Below are positions 11,135-23,663 of a DNA stretch of 64,000 bases, piece by piece (within the stretch, counting starts at the first letter, position 1; each line of letters opens with the position of its first letter). Location of the stretch: NCBI GenBank assembly GCA_936450465.1, contig OW388293.1, forward strand, positions 22,407,860 to 22,471,859, given 5' to 3'. The translations under genes and the position numbers were made by a program. Below the pieces are notes generated by a model. It did not search any database. It saw only the letters and a program-made list of their open reading frames with translations, and had not been told where the DNA came from. This DNA is from Gibbula magus (lineage: Eukaryota; Mollusca; Gastropoda; Trochida; Trochidae).

Positions 11135-14100
11135 ACATGTTGGTATGATAATGACATAACAATGACAGCAAGTTAAGATGAAATAACATTGATATGAAAG
11201 GTTCAAACAAGTGAAGGATTTTATAAATGTTTATTTCTCTCTTGAAGACGATTGAGTCTTGATTATCAAACGTGATAACTCTAAAATATTCAAATGTTCT
11301 GTTTGAATACAGATAAAGATATTTTACATATTCATGCGATTAATTTCCCCGTCTGTATCAATCTGCTTTAATGGTAAATATGTAACATTGTGATTTGATG
11401 GTACACACGTACTAATCTTTAAACTCCATGATAAGTTCTAATAAGTCTCTAATAATTTACTATTCTATAATGTCTTCTGGAAAATATATGAACTTGTAGA
11501 ATATGAATACTTGTATAGATTTAATCTTTACCCTTTTAACACCACCGACTTGAGTGGTGTATAATATATAAGATAGTACTATTTTACCAGGAATCGTAGG
11601 AACATCCGGGCCAGTTTGGCAAGAGCAAAGAAAGTTTGCATTGACTACGCTGAAGAAGTTTGGAGTTGGCAAATCTGTCCTGGAAAATAAGATCGTCGAA
11701 GAGATTGGCCGATTCCTGGGTGCAATTGACAACACAAACGGAACATTGTTCAACTGTAAACCCTTGGTGGGAGGTGCCGTGGCCAATATAATATGCTCGG
11801 TGGTTCTTGGGAAAACCTTTGACTATGATGACACACACTTCAGAGAAATCCTGAGGAGGATGGACGAAAATATAGCAAGCTTTGGGCCAGCCAGTGTTCT
11901 CAATGTGCTTCCAATTGTTCGCTATCTACCTGGCGATCTGTTCAAGTTTAAGAAGATTCTAAAAAATCTTGCCTTCACAGAGAGAACATTTGTACAACCG
12001 ATTATTGAAGAGCATATGCTGAAGTCTGGCGATGATAAACAACCTGATTTTATATCGGAGTACATCAGGGAGATGAAACAACGTCAGCAGAATGGTCAGA
12101 CGACAATGGATTGTGAGTGTGAAGTTAGGATTTTCTTTATACATGAGTGTGTTCTTCAAGGTACTGTAGCACTTTTTTGCATTTCTATATGGTCAAATTT
12201 GGCATTTAAAAAAAGTTTATGCAGTATATCTTTTCTAAGAGAGTAAAAGATCCAATTACACAATCCGATTATCCGCAGTCGAAAACACGTGTAAAACGTA
12301 AACTGGTAGCGGCCATTTTTTTGTGAACACCTTTTAATAATTTGAGGATAGGAAATGGATCCGCGTTTCATAACCGAACCATCATTTGAGATATCTTTTT
12401 TTCCATTAAAAAAGGTGTTACAGCCCCTTTAATGCAGTAACCCGTAGCTAATTGTTTATGGGCTTGTCTTTTTCTGTGAAAACGCAAACAATAATGGAAC
12501 CAAACCTAGGGTTTCAGTGTCATGACTCAGCAGCAATACTCCCTATATTTCTTTCAAAAACAATTCAAACTTTTAAAAATGTGTTGACCTGGCATACGCT
12601 CGTACATACTGTAAGTTGGAACCCATGTACAATTGTGAAAATCCCTTGAATACATATCAGTCTGAACATACCAGAACAGTGTTGCTAAGAAATTCACCAA
12701 TTATCATTATAATTTCAACACACATATATTTGCATATGGGTATTTTGAATTATATTGGAGTTGCATGTAAGAAAACATGATAACAAGAACATAATTTTCA
12801 TGAGAAATTTCAATTGTCTCATTTCTTTCAGCACAGAATCTCGAGACTATCGTTCTGGACATATTTGGAACCGGCTCTGAAACCATAGCAACGACACTCT
12901 GTTGGACGTTGGTGTACTTCCTGAACTACCCGGATGTTCAGGAGAAGTGTTTCCATGAGATCAAGCAGAACATCGGATTGGACAGATCACCGTCCGTGAA
13001 GGACAGGACCAGTCTGCCATACCTCGAGGCAACCATTGCTGAGACGTTGCGTCTCTCTAACATCACCCCTGCCGGTGTTCCTCGGTCTGTTACCCATGAC
13101 ATTTGGTTCCGGGGATACAACATTCCTCGAGGTGTTATGATACTGCCTGTCCTTGATTCGGTGTTACATGATGCAGAGATTTGGGGAGACCCGGAAACAT
13201 TCCGCCCTGAGAGGTTCCTGGATGAACATGGGAACTACAAGAAGATGGAAGAAAACATAGCTTTCTCGATGGGTATGTGACATGTCATTTATGTGATTAA
13301 CTTTCTTTAAAAAAAATTGAATATGCCACTTCTAGTCACTATGACTGTGTATTATCAAGGAGTCTCTGTAAGACAAAAATAATATGAATACACAAATGGA
13401 ATTGCAAGCTTTTCAAAAATAATATTTAAAAAGGCTCTTAATGATTTGAAATTAAATTAAAAATATTTCATCGACTTACTGTTTTTAATAGCTTACATTT
13501 TAATAAAAATCACATGTTATTAAAGTTACACTGTCGGCCAAAAGAAACGCCTACCAAATACCTTATCAGATTTTTAAAAAACTATAATGAACAGTTTAGC
13601 AAGTTTATCAAAATGGACCATTTCTGTATAATATATTTAAATTTCTGCAGTTGTCGTGTCACAAAAGAATGGCGATTGTTGAATTGAGACAACTGGATTG
13701 TTCAGTTTTCGATCAGTGCTTGATCAGAATAACATTTGAAATAGATTATAGCGGTCTTCATTGGGCGTGTTGTTATGAATGGTATTAATTATGTTTTCCA
13801 AGATTTCAATGGACTTTCATATGAATCAATGTTTCATCATAAAGTGGAGACCACCATTAAATATATTTCAGAAATTACTTCCTCCCATTTTAAGGAAAAT
13901 CAAGTAGGCGTTTCTTTTGGCCAACACGGCCCAACAGTGTATGTTATTCAGATAGTCAATTTCCATTTTATGTAATCACGTCATAAAATTACGATTTCCT
14001 AACGTTTCAGGGGGACGCAAATGCCTCGGAGAAGCTCTGTCCAACATGGAGCTCTTTCTCTTCCTTGTGTCTATGCTGCAACGCTTCCAGTTTGTGTGTG

Positions 14101-14201
14101 AAGTGGGAAACATGCCTTCACTAGATCCAGTTCTTGGCATCATACACTCACCAGAGCCCTTCTTGATGCGCGCTGTGCGAAGGTCAGACATTCTGAGCTG
14201 A
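7692..14201 (+). CDS. Cytochrome P450, CYP2 clan, complete 4-exon gene
   Basis: A heme-thiolate monooxygenase, probably anchored in the endoplasmic reticulum and fed electrons by P450 reductase; substrate unknown. Exons are 7692-8025, 11591-12112, 12832-13272 and 14011-14201, all with GT-AG borders and phase-1 introns, giving 495 residues, normal for the family. The N-terminus has a hydrophobic anchor (about residues 5-25) and the hinge PPGPPLLPLLGN. Then come WQEQR (C-helix WxxxR), FGTGSET (I-helix oxygen-activation motif), ETLR (ExxR), FRPERF and, split by the last intron, FSMGGRKCLG with the heme-ligand Cys near residue 437. The start is the first ATG before the anchor. Intron 1 is swollen by a Penelope-like element, intron 2 holds a TTAA-type MITE and intron 3 a Tc1-type MITE. 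It reads intact. CYP2 subfamily is not resolved. Confidence 0.92.
8399..8472. repeat. (AT)n microsatellite
   Basis: About 36 uninterrupted AT dinucleotides in intron 1 of the first P450 gene, directly abutting the left end of the Penelope-like inverted repeat. A shorter (TA)n run lies just beyond the right end. Confidence 0.97.
8653..9998 (-). pseudogene. Penelope RT fragment plus GIY-YIG endonuclease, frameshifted
   Basis: The first frame (9998-9567) carries RT motifs: FNDKYYKQIKGTAMGTKMAP followed by an ATL..GY.E block and, further on, WRRYLDDCFIVW with the catalytic Asp pair. Near 9600 the frame shifts; the next frame (9582-8653) continues through ELPFLETFVKIREG, ETDIYYKPTDTKQYL and SCHPSHTKRSIPY, then a Cys-rich patch (CNRGNCGTCHH), VIYVIICQGC, EYIGQTECLRDR and a conserved C-terminus ending near KPNLNA. 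YVI...YIG plus the Arg is the GIY-YIG signature of Penelope elements. The element is 5'-truncated in RT, so it is dead. The endonuclease half is otherwise open. Confidence 0.85.
9985..10881 (+). pseudogene. Penelope GIY-YIG endonuclease, second inverted copy
   Basis: A 298-codon open frame almost identical to the endonuclease part of the minus-strand copy. It has the YKPTDTKQYL linker, the CGTCHH zinc-binding patch, VIYVIICQGC and EYIGQTECLRDRVREHKQ. One change worth noting is EHKQQI here against VHKQQI in the other arm; E is likely the ancestral state. It has no RT domain in this orientation, because the inverted arm begins at 9981, so it is a fragment although its frame is uninterrupted. 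Confidence 0.85.
11098..11131. repeat. (TA)n microsatellite
   Basis: A short TA run 37 bases beyond the right end of the Penelope element, mirroring the (AT)n run at its left end. Confidence 0.95.
12159..12428. mobile_element. TTAA-type (Kolobok/T2-like) MITE in intron 2
   Basis: Left end AGGTACTGTAGCAC, right end GTGTTACAGCCCCT, an inverted pair. The right flank is TTAA and the left TTCA, a one-base decay of the same target duplication. Ends match those of the 352-bp element at 23093 and the right end of the 7.8-kb element at 46619. The 270-bp body has no gene. It starts 46 bases after the exon 2 donor of the first P450 gene. Confidence 0.7.
13529..13939. mobile_element. Tc1/mariner-like MITE in intron 3
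   Basis: Ends CACTGT...CAGTG sit between TA dinucleotides. The inner arms share GGCCAAAAGAAACGCCTAC in inverted form; the right arm has about 10 extra bases between the tip and this block. At 411 bp without a transposase it is non-autonomous. Confidence 0.75.
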
Positions 14202-15267
14202 TGCTACCTCGCTTCAAGTGTGTCTGTTAGAAGGGGAATCGTCCCACTGGGTCACTACGACACTCAGCCATATCGGTTGAGTACAGTGCCCTAGATGTTA
14301 TCTCCTTTCTACGACGACGTTGATAAGCACTTATAATAGAGATTACAACTTACCAAAGGATAACGTTTCAGCTAACGTTCATGTGCTACCTTGCACCATG
14401 CTGGGCCACTCAACTCGTGCATTATATAATTAGCAGTAGGGTCACTGTGTGTAAGGCTATATGAAAATGTCTCTGTTTAGGGCATAAGGAATTTTCTTTA
14501 ACATTGAACTGCAGCACGTGACAAGGAGGAAAGAAGAAGACCATCATGGATGCAAAGCTCAAAATGACATGTTCATAAAATATTGTTTACCTTTTATTGA
14601 CATCAGAATTAATAGTTTTAGTCCAGTCAAGAAATGAATACTTAGTTCTTATATGCCTACTTGGTTCTTAATTTGAGCAAATATATAGCTACATTTATCT
14701 AAGAGTTATTTGACGAACGAATGTACTACCATGACTGTGAATCAGGATCTTCTTGTATGAACTCGACATCTGGTCCAAAAAGTATTTGTCTGGAGTGTAT
14801 TTTGATAAAGTAACAGGAAAACAACACACTCCACGCTCCAGGTATTTTTTTCAAATAAAAAAGCAAAAGGTTACATTTAGCCTCCTTGGACTTTTCGTTC
14901 TGAAGAAGTTGATGTTTTTAGGTCATGACCTATGAGACATAAAATCTACAATTTATAGTCTCCCTTTACGGACGGACGAATGGCCGGACACCATGCCATA
15001 CAAGTCTATCGGTCCTTTCAAAAATAAAGTTACAAGAAACGACACATTTTCAAACATGTTTTTTTATTAACTTATCTTGTTCGAATGGCTTTTTTCTTAT
15101 GAGTACATGTACATGTATACACTTATTTACTCGTGTTTCACATACATGTAGGTTTCCCACATGACACAAACCCATCTGATATATCTGTATTGTTACATAT
15201 AACTTCGTTGTCCTAGCAAACGCCTGGCATTGAACATGTTGTTGCGATGAAAATGTTTATGCTGAGT
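14202..15267. other. Tail-to-tail intergenic gap
   Basis: Lies between the stop codons of two convergent P450 genes, so it holds both 3' UTRs. AATAAA on the minus strand at 15062-15067 is a plausible poly(A) signal for the minus-strand gene. About 14880-15040 holds a piece of a dispersed repeat with stacked GGACGGACG motifs, related in inverted form to 50605-50790. Confidence 0.5.
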
Positions 15268-18200
15268 CTATAAGCGGGTTTTTGCTAGTATTTCAAAAGG
15301 TTTCGGCGAGTGAGTTAAACCGAAGTCTCCTTCCATGGACGGTTTGTCTCCAGCACAGCTGAACTCGAACTGTTGAATCATAGAGGCGAGGAAGAGGAAC
15401 AACTCCATTCTCGCCATAGCCTCGCCCAGACACACGCGTCTACCTGCACGAACATGAACATCGATCAGTCAGCTGGTTGAGTTCAAATTCATGGCTACTT
15501 TGACTAGTGAGTATATATATATTTCGATATACAGGAAACTGTTTAAAAAAGATGAACATCAAACGAATTTTAAAATCGAATATGCATCCCAAAACAATCC
15601 CTATCCCCTTATATACATCCACACAAGCGTTCTTGCACATTAAGTGCATTCTATTCCTAAATCGAAAGCTTAGCACATAGATTTGAACAAGATAAACTTT
15701 CTAGCTTTAAATCCTGTTTACACGTACATATGTGATTCAACGATACATTGAACACAGCCACAACACTTATTCTTTCGTGCATTACTCGTTTCTGAAGAGA
15801 AGTTGAAACAAACTATACGAATACATGACATTGTAGATTTAACGTTACATGTACACTCGTTAAACAAAATCTAAAAGTGACCCTAATTAATAGGTAACCA
15901 AGAACAACATTGAAACGTTACTTAGTGTCATCAGTGTTTTGAGCGGCGACAGTAAAGGCACACAACCATGATCTAAAGAATAATACAATGGTGGGTCTGA
16001 TCGTTTCCCAAAGCTTGTAAATAGTTGCTAATGCTACACACTTATAGACACAAACATTAATAAAATGATCTATCAACTGAATAACGTGATCGAAAAATTA
16101 CCAACTTCGGAGGCAAGCACCTGTTTAACCTTGCAATAGTTCCCAGGCTTTTCCGTACAAATACTGCACCAGAATACGATAATACAATCAGAGGTATTTT
16201 AACAATTACAATCACATGTACAAATGAAACAGCAATGAAGCAACCATCGACACACTTAAGAGAACAATTTCCAATAAAGGTCCGTCTCACTATCTAAATA
16301 CGGCCAAGGGATATTACATGTAATTGTGGAACAATTCATTTTCTTACATACGATCAAAAGCAGGTTTACTATAGCTAAGCAAGTGTACCAGGTGGGACAA
16401 AACTAAACTTTTCAGTATTGGTTATTCCATTAATTTACATAAGCAGGTGACTCATAATCGCAGATAAGAGCACTGCCATTGAGCCACGAATAGCAATAGG
16501 AACCTCTAGTAAGAGAGAGAGAATAGCTAACCTTCAACATCAATACTAGGCATTTCAAGATAACATAGAGATAAGGCCTACTTACCTAAAGAAAAGGGAA
16601 GGAACTCCTCCTTCTTGACAAATTTACCATCCTCATCCAGGAACCGACTTGGCCGGAACATATCTGGATCTCCCCAAATATCCGGATCCTTCAGAACCGA
16701 CTCCAGGTTCAAAAGAATCATTTGTCCTTTGCGGAATGTAAAACCCCTGAACACGAAGTCCTCCGATACACTGTGAGGTAAGGCATGAGGGACAATGTTA
16801 GCCAACCTTAACGTCTCAGCAATGGTGGCCTCGAGGTACGGCAGACTGGCCCTGTCCTTCATTGACGGTGATCTGTCCAGTCCGATGTTCTCCTGGATCT
16901 CCTGGAAACACCTCTCCTGAACATCCGGGTAGTTCAGAAAGTACACCAACGCCCAGCAGATGGCGGTTGCTGTGGTTTCGGTGCCAGCTACTATCACGTC
17001 CACAAAACTATTCAGGAGGTTCTTTTCTGTAAGGAGGATCAGGTACAAATTAGGTTTTCTGTTACCCTCACAGATTGAAGTATTAGAAATAGTTGAGCTG
17101 TTTAAACATTAAAGTGCTTTTAAACGTGGGCGTCTAGGCTTGTGTTTTAAAAGACGTTGGAATGAATTGCTGTATTTTCGATTACAAAATTTGTAAGGGA
17201 ACTACAATGAAAATCTTGTAAATGTTTGCGAAGCACATTGGCTTCGACGTTTTATATTTTGGTTTGTCCCCACTGACCTCTTAAAAATAATATTAATGAA
17301 GATAACTGTGCAACGCTGAACTCCACACTGCGTAGGGAGTGAACGTGTTTGATAGATAAATGGTTAGTAAAGATGTACTCAAAATGATACTTTTATAGTC
17401 ATGTCTATTCAAATACACCTGGGGTGCTGATATTGCTTTTTCAAAATGTTCTTATACAGAATGTTTGGCATTTTAATAAAAAAAAAATGTATATAATGTA
17501 GACAGTTTGATTAATAAAATATGTTCCTGACATAAATAACCTTATTGGACGGAAAATTATTTACGTAGGACGTCTTAGAAAAAAAACAAAAAACCCCTTG
17601 ACTCTCCTGTCTCTTCTAGTTCAGCAGATTGCAAAAACCTTTTTCTTCAGAAATTGAATATAGACGGATATCACACATACAAATTGACTTTAGTTGGCTT
17701 CTGAAAACAAGGTCTAACTCTTTTTCAGTCACGCGTATCGCACGTGGGTTTAAATATATTAGTATTATGTGGTATGGTGACGTTTCTTTGCACGTGAGTT
17801 AAATTGCCAAATTGAGGCATTTTTAAATATTATAAGTCATATTGCCTTGACAACTGTACCAACTGTACTGCTGGGAAAACATCTTACCATTCATAGTTGT
17901 TGCTCCCAGGCTTTGGCGATGCCTCATTTCATGGATATATTTGGAGATGAAGTCGTCCAGTTTGTCTTCACTGAAACCCTTCAAATGATCGTCAATAAAT
18001 GGTTGCATGATTTCGTCTTCTACTATTTCGCCATTTCGTAAAAGTTGTTTTATTTTGAACACATCACCAGGTAGAAAACGCAATGCAGGAAATATGTTGA
18101 CGATATTCGCTGCAGACAGGAGTTTTACATTTTCTTCAATACACTGAAGAAACCTTCTGAAGACAGGGTCACTGTGTTCGAAACGTTTCCCAAGTGCAAT

Positions 18201-19453
18201 AGCACATATGTTGTTTGAAATTGCAACTAGTGTTATACGTCTGATATCAAAGGGTACCTCACATTTGCTTGTTATTTCTTGAATATATACATTTATTTCT
18301 TCATGAATCTTTTCTTCTAATATGGATTTTCCCATTCCGAACTCCCGCAAAGTATTAACAGCGAATTTACGTTGCTCTTTCCACACTTCCCCAGACGTAC
18401 TGGTGATACCTGCAAAACATGGACATTAAATACAATGATGTTGAGCACTTCAAATACTTAATCATAAAAAGAGTATATAATCATATATTACATAATCAAT
18501 TATATCAAATATAAACATGTATGCATAGCCACATTGAAGGGGAGGTCGACGAAAAGAATATTTCGTTACATAGCACTCTTATTCTTTCAATTTGAAGTAA
18601 TGTGTAACTGAATTTGTATGAAAGCAGTTGTATAATTATGTTCATTTAAAAAACACCTTTATCGATACTGTCAATCTCATTAAAATCAAATCATTGATTC
18701 GTTCCCTAGACATATTTGCTCATTGGAGTTGCCACTCATCTATGCATGCATGACAATCGAAACGAGCAAATAAGTCTAGGGAACGAATCAATGATTTGAT
18801 TTTAATGACATTGTCGATACTGGCGATAGGTTATGTTCCAAGAGGTCGACGAACCAGCAGGAGAAAATGCTGCAATGTAAACTACATTAGCAAAACTCCA
18901 TAACGAGAGATCACCTACCCTAGTAATACAATACTTCAAGATTATTGTACGCTTGAATGCATCGTTATCGCAAAAAGGGAGGAAATAATGTTTTCCAAAC
19001 AACAAACACTTTGAATCCAGGATTAAGTTTAGTTTTTTTCTGCAATCTATAACATGGGGATTTCGGAAAGAGTGAAGCGTGTAGTGAAATACATATACAC
19101 ATGTATATGCTTTTACCTCTTCCTTTAGCGAGATAATCCGTGAAGAAGGAATGAGGCCGGTCTGAGAAGATATCAGCATTCTTAACTAATGCTTCGCGGA
19201 GTACTTCGTGCCCATTCAGTACGATGATGGGTTGGTTGAAGACAAAGACACTGAATATGTCCCCGTATGTCGATCTCAGCTGTTTAAACGACTTTCGGGC
19301 ATCAGCTCCCATGGACAGAATGTTCCCCAAAATGGGGACGAGCGGTGGACCGGGGGGCAATCCTCGCGGACGACGTGTAAGCAGCCATAGCATGACTAAT
19401 CCCAGAACAGCGGTGACAGCATAGCCACCATTTTCTGTAATATACTGAGTCAT
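15268..19453 (-). CDS. Cytochrome P450, CYP2 clan, complete 4-exon gene
   Basis: Exons run 19453-19117, 18409-17888, 17026-16586 and 15443-15268 on the minus strand, with GT-AG borders and phase-1 introns, for 491 residues. Motifs in order: a hydrophobic anchor (about 10-25), PPGPPLVPILGN, WKEQR (C-helix), VAGTETT (I-helix), ETLR (ExxR), FRPSRF in place of the usual FRPERF, and FSLGRRVCLG with the heme Cys near residue 438, split by the last intron. Exons 2 and 3 are exactly as long (522 and 441 nt) as in the neighbouring plus-strand gene, so both come from one duplicated ancestor. Expected role: microsomal monooxygenase with unknown substrate. The start is the only ATG that gives a complete anchor. 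Intron 1 holds a foldback element. Confidence 0.92.
18660..18819. mobile_element. Foldback MITE in intron 1 of the minus-strand P450
   Basis: Near-perfect inverted arms of about 55 bases, each containing TTAAAATCAAATCATTGATT and TCCCTAGAC, around a loop of about 45 bases. Both outer ends are TA-rich, so the target duplication could be TA, but I cannot fix it. Confidence 0.75.
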
Positions 19454-20379
19454 AGCGTTGACAACATGCGGCCCATGTGTTGAATGTTGATAACACTACC
19501 CACTAGGCCGAGAGAGGTGAAACAACAGGTCGTGTGTGAGGAGCTGTGTAATCAGTAGGGTTTGGGTCACTGATGTCAGAGTGTCAGACAACAGCGGCAA
19601 AGTTACACACAAAAATATACGCTTTTGAATTCATCAACCTGATATCTTTCATTAACGTGGAATGTTCCATTACTTCAAGCTGTACAACATAGCGACCCAC
19701 ATTGAGTTTATAGGCTAGTCAAGGGCATTTGGGTCACGCTTGAGAAGCGCTGTTCACTCACAGTTGAATAGTTCACAAGCTTGGATGTACATGCACAAGC
19801 ATGCTGTTGCACTATCAACCTACACTCTGGAGATGGACACCAATATGTAACATTTAGCGCTTCTATTTATAGTAAAAAATTAAATATACGGAGAGTTATT
19901 TTAAATAGAGCATGATATTCAGTGTGTTTATCTGACGGATAACTCTCCCGTTTTAGAATAGATTTAGAATGTATTTTATGGACGCTTCATTCGTTATTAC
20001 GGAACATATGAATTGTATTTGACTTTTAAACATAACATTCGTTGTATAAATCTAATAAATATATTGTCTAAACTCTCCCGTTATCGACTCTTTCTTTTTT
20101 TATGTATTTTATGCATCCTTTATTCGTTAATAAAGAACTCATAAGTGTGATAGTTATATCTACTATAACATTATTTTTTACCTAATTTTCATTCAGTGTG
20201 TATGTGTACTTCACCGGAATTTCATAACAAAACTGGTCATTAGTTTTGCACGTGGACACTGTTCGAGGCCGTTAGGACATTCTCCTGCTTAAAACAAAGT
20301 TGAATTAAACATGTTCTTACTACTGAAATGCACGCCACAACGCACCTGATCATGTGCACAACTAATGGCGACTTATGCT
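19454..20379. other. Intergenic region upstream of the second P450
   Basis: Should contain the promoter of the minus-strand gene that starts at 19453. No gene or recognisable element is seen; 19860-20160 is AT-rich with loose repeats of GGAGAGTTA/ACTCTCCCG type. Confidence 0.4.
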
Positions 20380-22063
20380 CTACAATGTATATGTACATGA
20401 TATTCTCCGAATTGTCAGTTGCATACCCTCTGCTGCAAAGTTATAACATGTAAAATCATCAGGCGTTTTCCTAGTGGAAGGTACGGTTGTAAACATTATA
20501 TTTTGAAAGATTAAAGTAATAAATGATGAAACGTTGAATTTTGGAATTATATTTTTTATGTTAAATAGATGTATATATTTCTTGGCTGAAATAATGATTT
20601 GATTCATCAAGATATTTCTATGTAATGGGACAAACCAAATCAGGTATTTGGTAAAGGTAATATTTTGTGAAAGGTATCTATTACTCCAAAGTTCAAGTTC
20701 ATTCCAGAATGTTTTGGTTTCACAACATTCCCAGTAAACAAGACAGATGTTCTCAGAAAACTCAAAGCAAAAAGTACATAAATCATTGTCAACGACATTC
20801 ATTCTTAACAATTCTTTTTAAGTATAAACAATTCTTTGCAAAAATTTGTATTGAAAATCAAGAAGTTTAACATGTTTCAAGTTATGTCTATAAAAGTTAA
20901 AAATGATTTGCCAATCAAATTCACAATCCTTAAAACTCATTCCCCATTTATTACAAATCTCAAGTTTGTCATTTCTAGAAACCAGCTTGTCATAAAATAA
21001 TCTTGAACCCTTTGTGGGCTTCATTATATTTTGTTGGTAAACATTGGTATACAAATTGTAAATAGGAATGGTTCTTGTCCTTCTAATCGCCTTTTTCCAA
21101 AAATCAGGTAAAATGTGTAGTAGATAATTGTAACCTAGAATTGTCCCTCTTATTCCATATCTTGATTTTATTAGCTCAAAAGTCATAAATCCATGTTCAC
21201 CACATAATTCTTTTATGGTAAATAATGAGCTGAAAATATGAATTAGCTTTGAAAGGGCTAATGTCTTTTATAACAGTAATTTTACCGATTAGAGTCAACT
21301 TTCTTTTTCTCCAAACTGCTAATAATCTGTTTATTTCTTCTAATCTTTTTCTTGTATTGATCACCCATAAATCAGCAAGATTGGGGGTAAAGGTGATTCC
21401 AAGCACCTCAAATTCCCTGCTAAACCATTCAATGTTCAAATGTGTACATAAAGTTTGTCTACTGCCAGCCATTGAGCCAACCCATATTGCTTTTGTTTTG
21501 TCTAAATTTATCTTCAAACCTGACATGTTGTAAAATGTATTTAGTGTTTCAATAGCTGCATACAAACTCTCTTCTTTACCATCAAGGAATAATTCTGTGT
21601 CGTCGGCATACTGTCCAAGTTTGTATTTTTCCTCATCAATAAAAATACCTTTAATTGTATCATTATGTCTTATCATACATCCTACTATTTCCGCTACAAA
21701 GATGAATAAATATGGTGATAAGGGATCACCTTGTCTACAACCTCTTTCATTATCAAAGAATTCAGATAAGTGGCCGTTTTGTATCACACAAGAAGTTGTG
21801 TGATATGTAAGTCCATTAATCCAGCTTATCATCTGTGGGCCAAAACCAAATTTAATGAGGACTTTATTGATGAAATCTTTAGAAACTGTGTCAAAAGCTT
21901 TCTCAAAATCAATTATGATAAGTAAACCTGGAATATTTCTTGTTTGTGTCTCAAACATGAGGTCATATAGTAGTCTTGTGTTTTCACTGATTGTTCTGCC
22001 TGGAATAAAGCCTGTTTGATTTCCATTTATAAGTAAATCATCATCATCATCATCTAAAGTTGA
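20380..22063 (-). mobile_element. 5'-truncated L1/Tx1-like LINE, decayed
   Basis: Minus-strand RT: TGFIPGR (about 22010), IIIDFEKAFDTV (motif A with catalytic Asp), GCRQGDPLSPYLFIF (motif B), GQYADDTELFLDG (motif C, ADD), then LGITFTP and WRKRKLTLIGK. The frame breaks near 21190, continues to 20818, meets a stop and goes on with LCTFCFE...WECCETKTFW, the Cys-rich zf-RVT patch near the end. This order is typical of L1/Tx1 elements. The 5' end lies at a (GAT)n run near 22050, so endonuclease and ORF1 are gone. At least one frameshift and one stop make it dead. Confidence 0.85.
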
Positions 22064-22069
22064 ACATTT

Positions 22070-22510
22070 AATTTAGTATCTAGAAAATTCATCTTACTAT
22101 TTTGAAAATTAAACAAAATAGGGTTGAATATTCCATTTAGTATCGTAAAAAATTCAAGAAACTACAACTTTAAAACTTGAATATACAACAATAACAAATA
22201 CTTTTTAATGTTTTAATTCAGCTTTAAAACTTGAATACAATTTGTAATATCAATTTTGTATCATTGGCATTGTGCCTGGTAAGTTAAGTTTAAAAATGTT
22301 AAGTTGAATGTTCAAGAAACCAAATTGAATTTTCAAGAAATACGTTGAATTTTCAAAATACAAAGTTATATTTTCAAGTTATATTTTCAAGTTAAATTTT
22401 CAAGATTCTATGTTAGAAGATAGGATCTTGAATTTTCGAGTTAGCAAGTTGAATTTACAAGGTAAAATGTGCTAAATAATAGCGTAGCATGGTCGTGATT
22501 AAGTTGAATT
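22070..22510. repeat. Imperfect repeats of a GTTGAATTTTCAAG motif
   Basis: Some ten degenerate copies of a roughly 14-20-base AT-rich motif. Internally palindromic copies (TTGAATTTTCAA) make the stretch prone to small hairpins. No gene is seen. Confidence 0.6.
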
Positions 22511-22575
22511 TTCCAAATACTTAGTGTTAACTTTAGATTCTAAGTCAAGAATTGTCAAGATAAAACCATGCTTAA

Positions 22576-22789
22576 AGGGACACTACGTCGAGGATAAAAA
22601 TGAGTCTCATCTTTATCTAACTAAGCTGCTTAGAGTGTCTGCTAACGAGTTACGCTTCGCTTCACTGTCTACATGCAAGTTTGTATTACCAATTTTCTGA
22701 AATTGGGTGTCTGTGACTTGTTAGAAGACATATTAATTAGCATAGGTAGATACACATAATCTGATTTTGATCCTCGACGCGGTGTCCCT
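22576..22789. mobile_element. TTAA-type (Kolobok/T2-like) MITE, 214 bp
   Basis: Flanked by TTAA on both sides. Ends AGGGACACTACGTCGAGGAT and its inverse ATCCTCGACGCGGTGTCCCT differ at three positions. The full end TTAAAGGGA fits the TTAAAGGRR tip known from the Kolobok/T2 family. No coding sequence. Confidence 0.88.
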
Positions 22790-23092
22790 TTAAGACCCTT
22801 AAAGCTTTCTGGACAGACGTACAGATATGTTTGTCTTATTCAGGACTGACATCTATATATATATACGGTGGCATATTATACGGTGGCATATTAGGGCCAT
22901 CTGTTTTTACCTTTTTATCTTAAAATTTAAAGATATAAGTTGAAATTTCATGACCTACAAATCTACCTCTCACGCTGACGAGTTCCACACCACTGTCGCA
23001 TTGTACGTCGTGCCATTTTCTTCAATTACAGAAAACCGTTTTCTATGGATAGGACTTATCGGGCCGAGTAATGGCGCTAGAGCACCTTTAAA

Positions 23093-23444
23093 GGGGCAGT
23101 AGCACGTTTTTTCGCTGAAATAAGTCGATGAAACGTATTTGAAAAATAATGTCACCAAAAGTAAAACACCCTTCGCTCTTCGGAAAATTAAGTTAAAAAT
23201 GAGTGTACATGGCTCAGTAAAGCCATGGAAATCGTTTTTGTCATTCGAAATAGTAAATTGTGTTCACAATAAAATGGCCGCCATGCAATTTTTGCGTTAT
23301 ACGCATCACCATTATTACTACTACGGACTATTGGTTTCTGTAATAGGATGTTTTACCATCTAAAGTAAATATAAATGACATAAACTATCATTATAAATGA
23401 GAAATTTGAAAAAATAAAATTTGCAAAAAACGTGCTACAGCGCC
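23093..23444. mobile_element. TTAA-type (Kolobok/T2-like) MITE, about 352 bp
   Basis: TTTAAA on both sides, with TTAA as the likely true duplication. Inverted ends read GGGGCAGTAGCACGTTTTTT and GGCGCTGTAGCACGTTTTTT. The middle has AAAATGGCCGCC, which recurs in inverted form in the MITE at 12159 and near 27180, so the three belong to one family. A 74-codon open stretch inside is chance. Confidence 0.85.
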
Positions 23445-23663
23445 TTTAAATACAACTTGTTAGAGCGGAATTCTTTAATACCATCTCCTTCGATAACTGA
23501 ACTGAACTTTATCTAGGAACTCAGGCTGCAAACAGCAGTATAAGAGGTACATAAAACATATATACATTGATACAATATACAATATAATAGGTATGTACAG
23601 CTGGTGTAAAGGTACATATGATAATCGTTATAAAAGCTATTTCTTGAACAAAGACATAATGAT

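Noticed and set aside
22970..23363. Short frames of 62 and 74 codons
   Set aside because: They fall on or across the ends of the TTAA MITE at 23093-23444.
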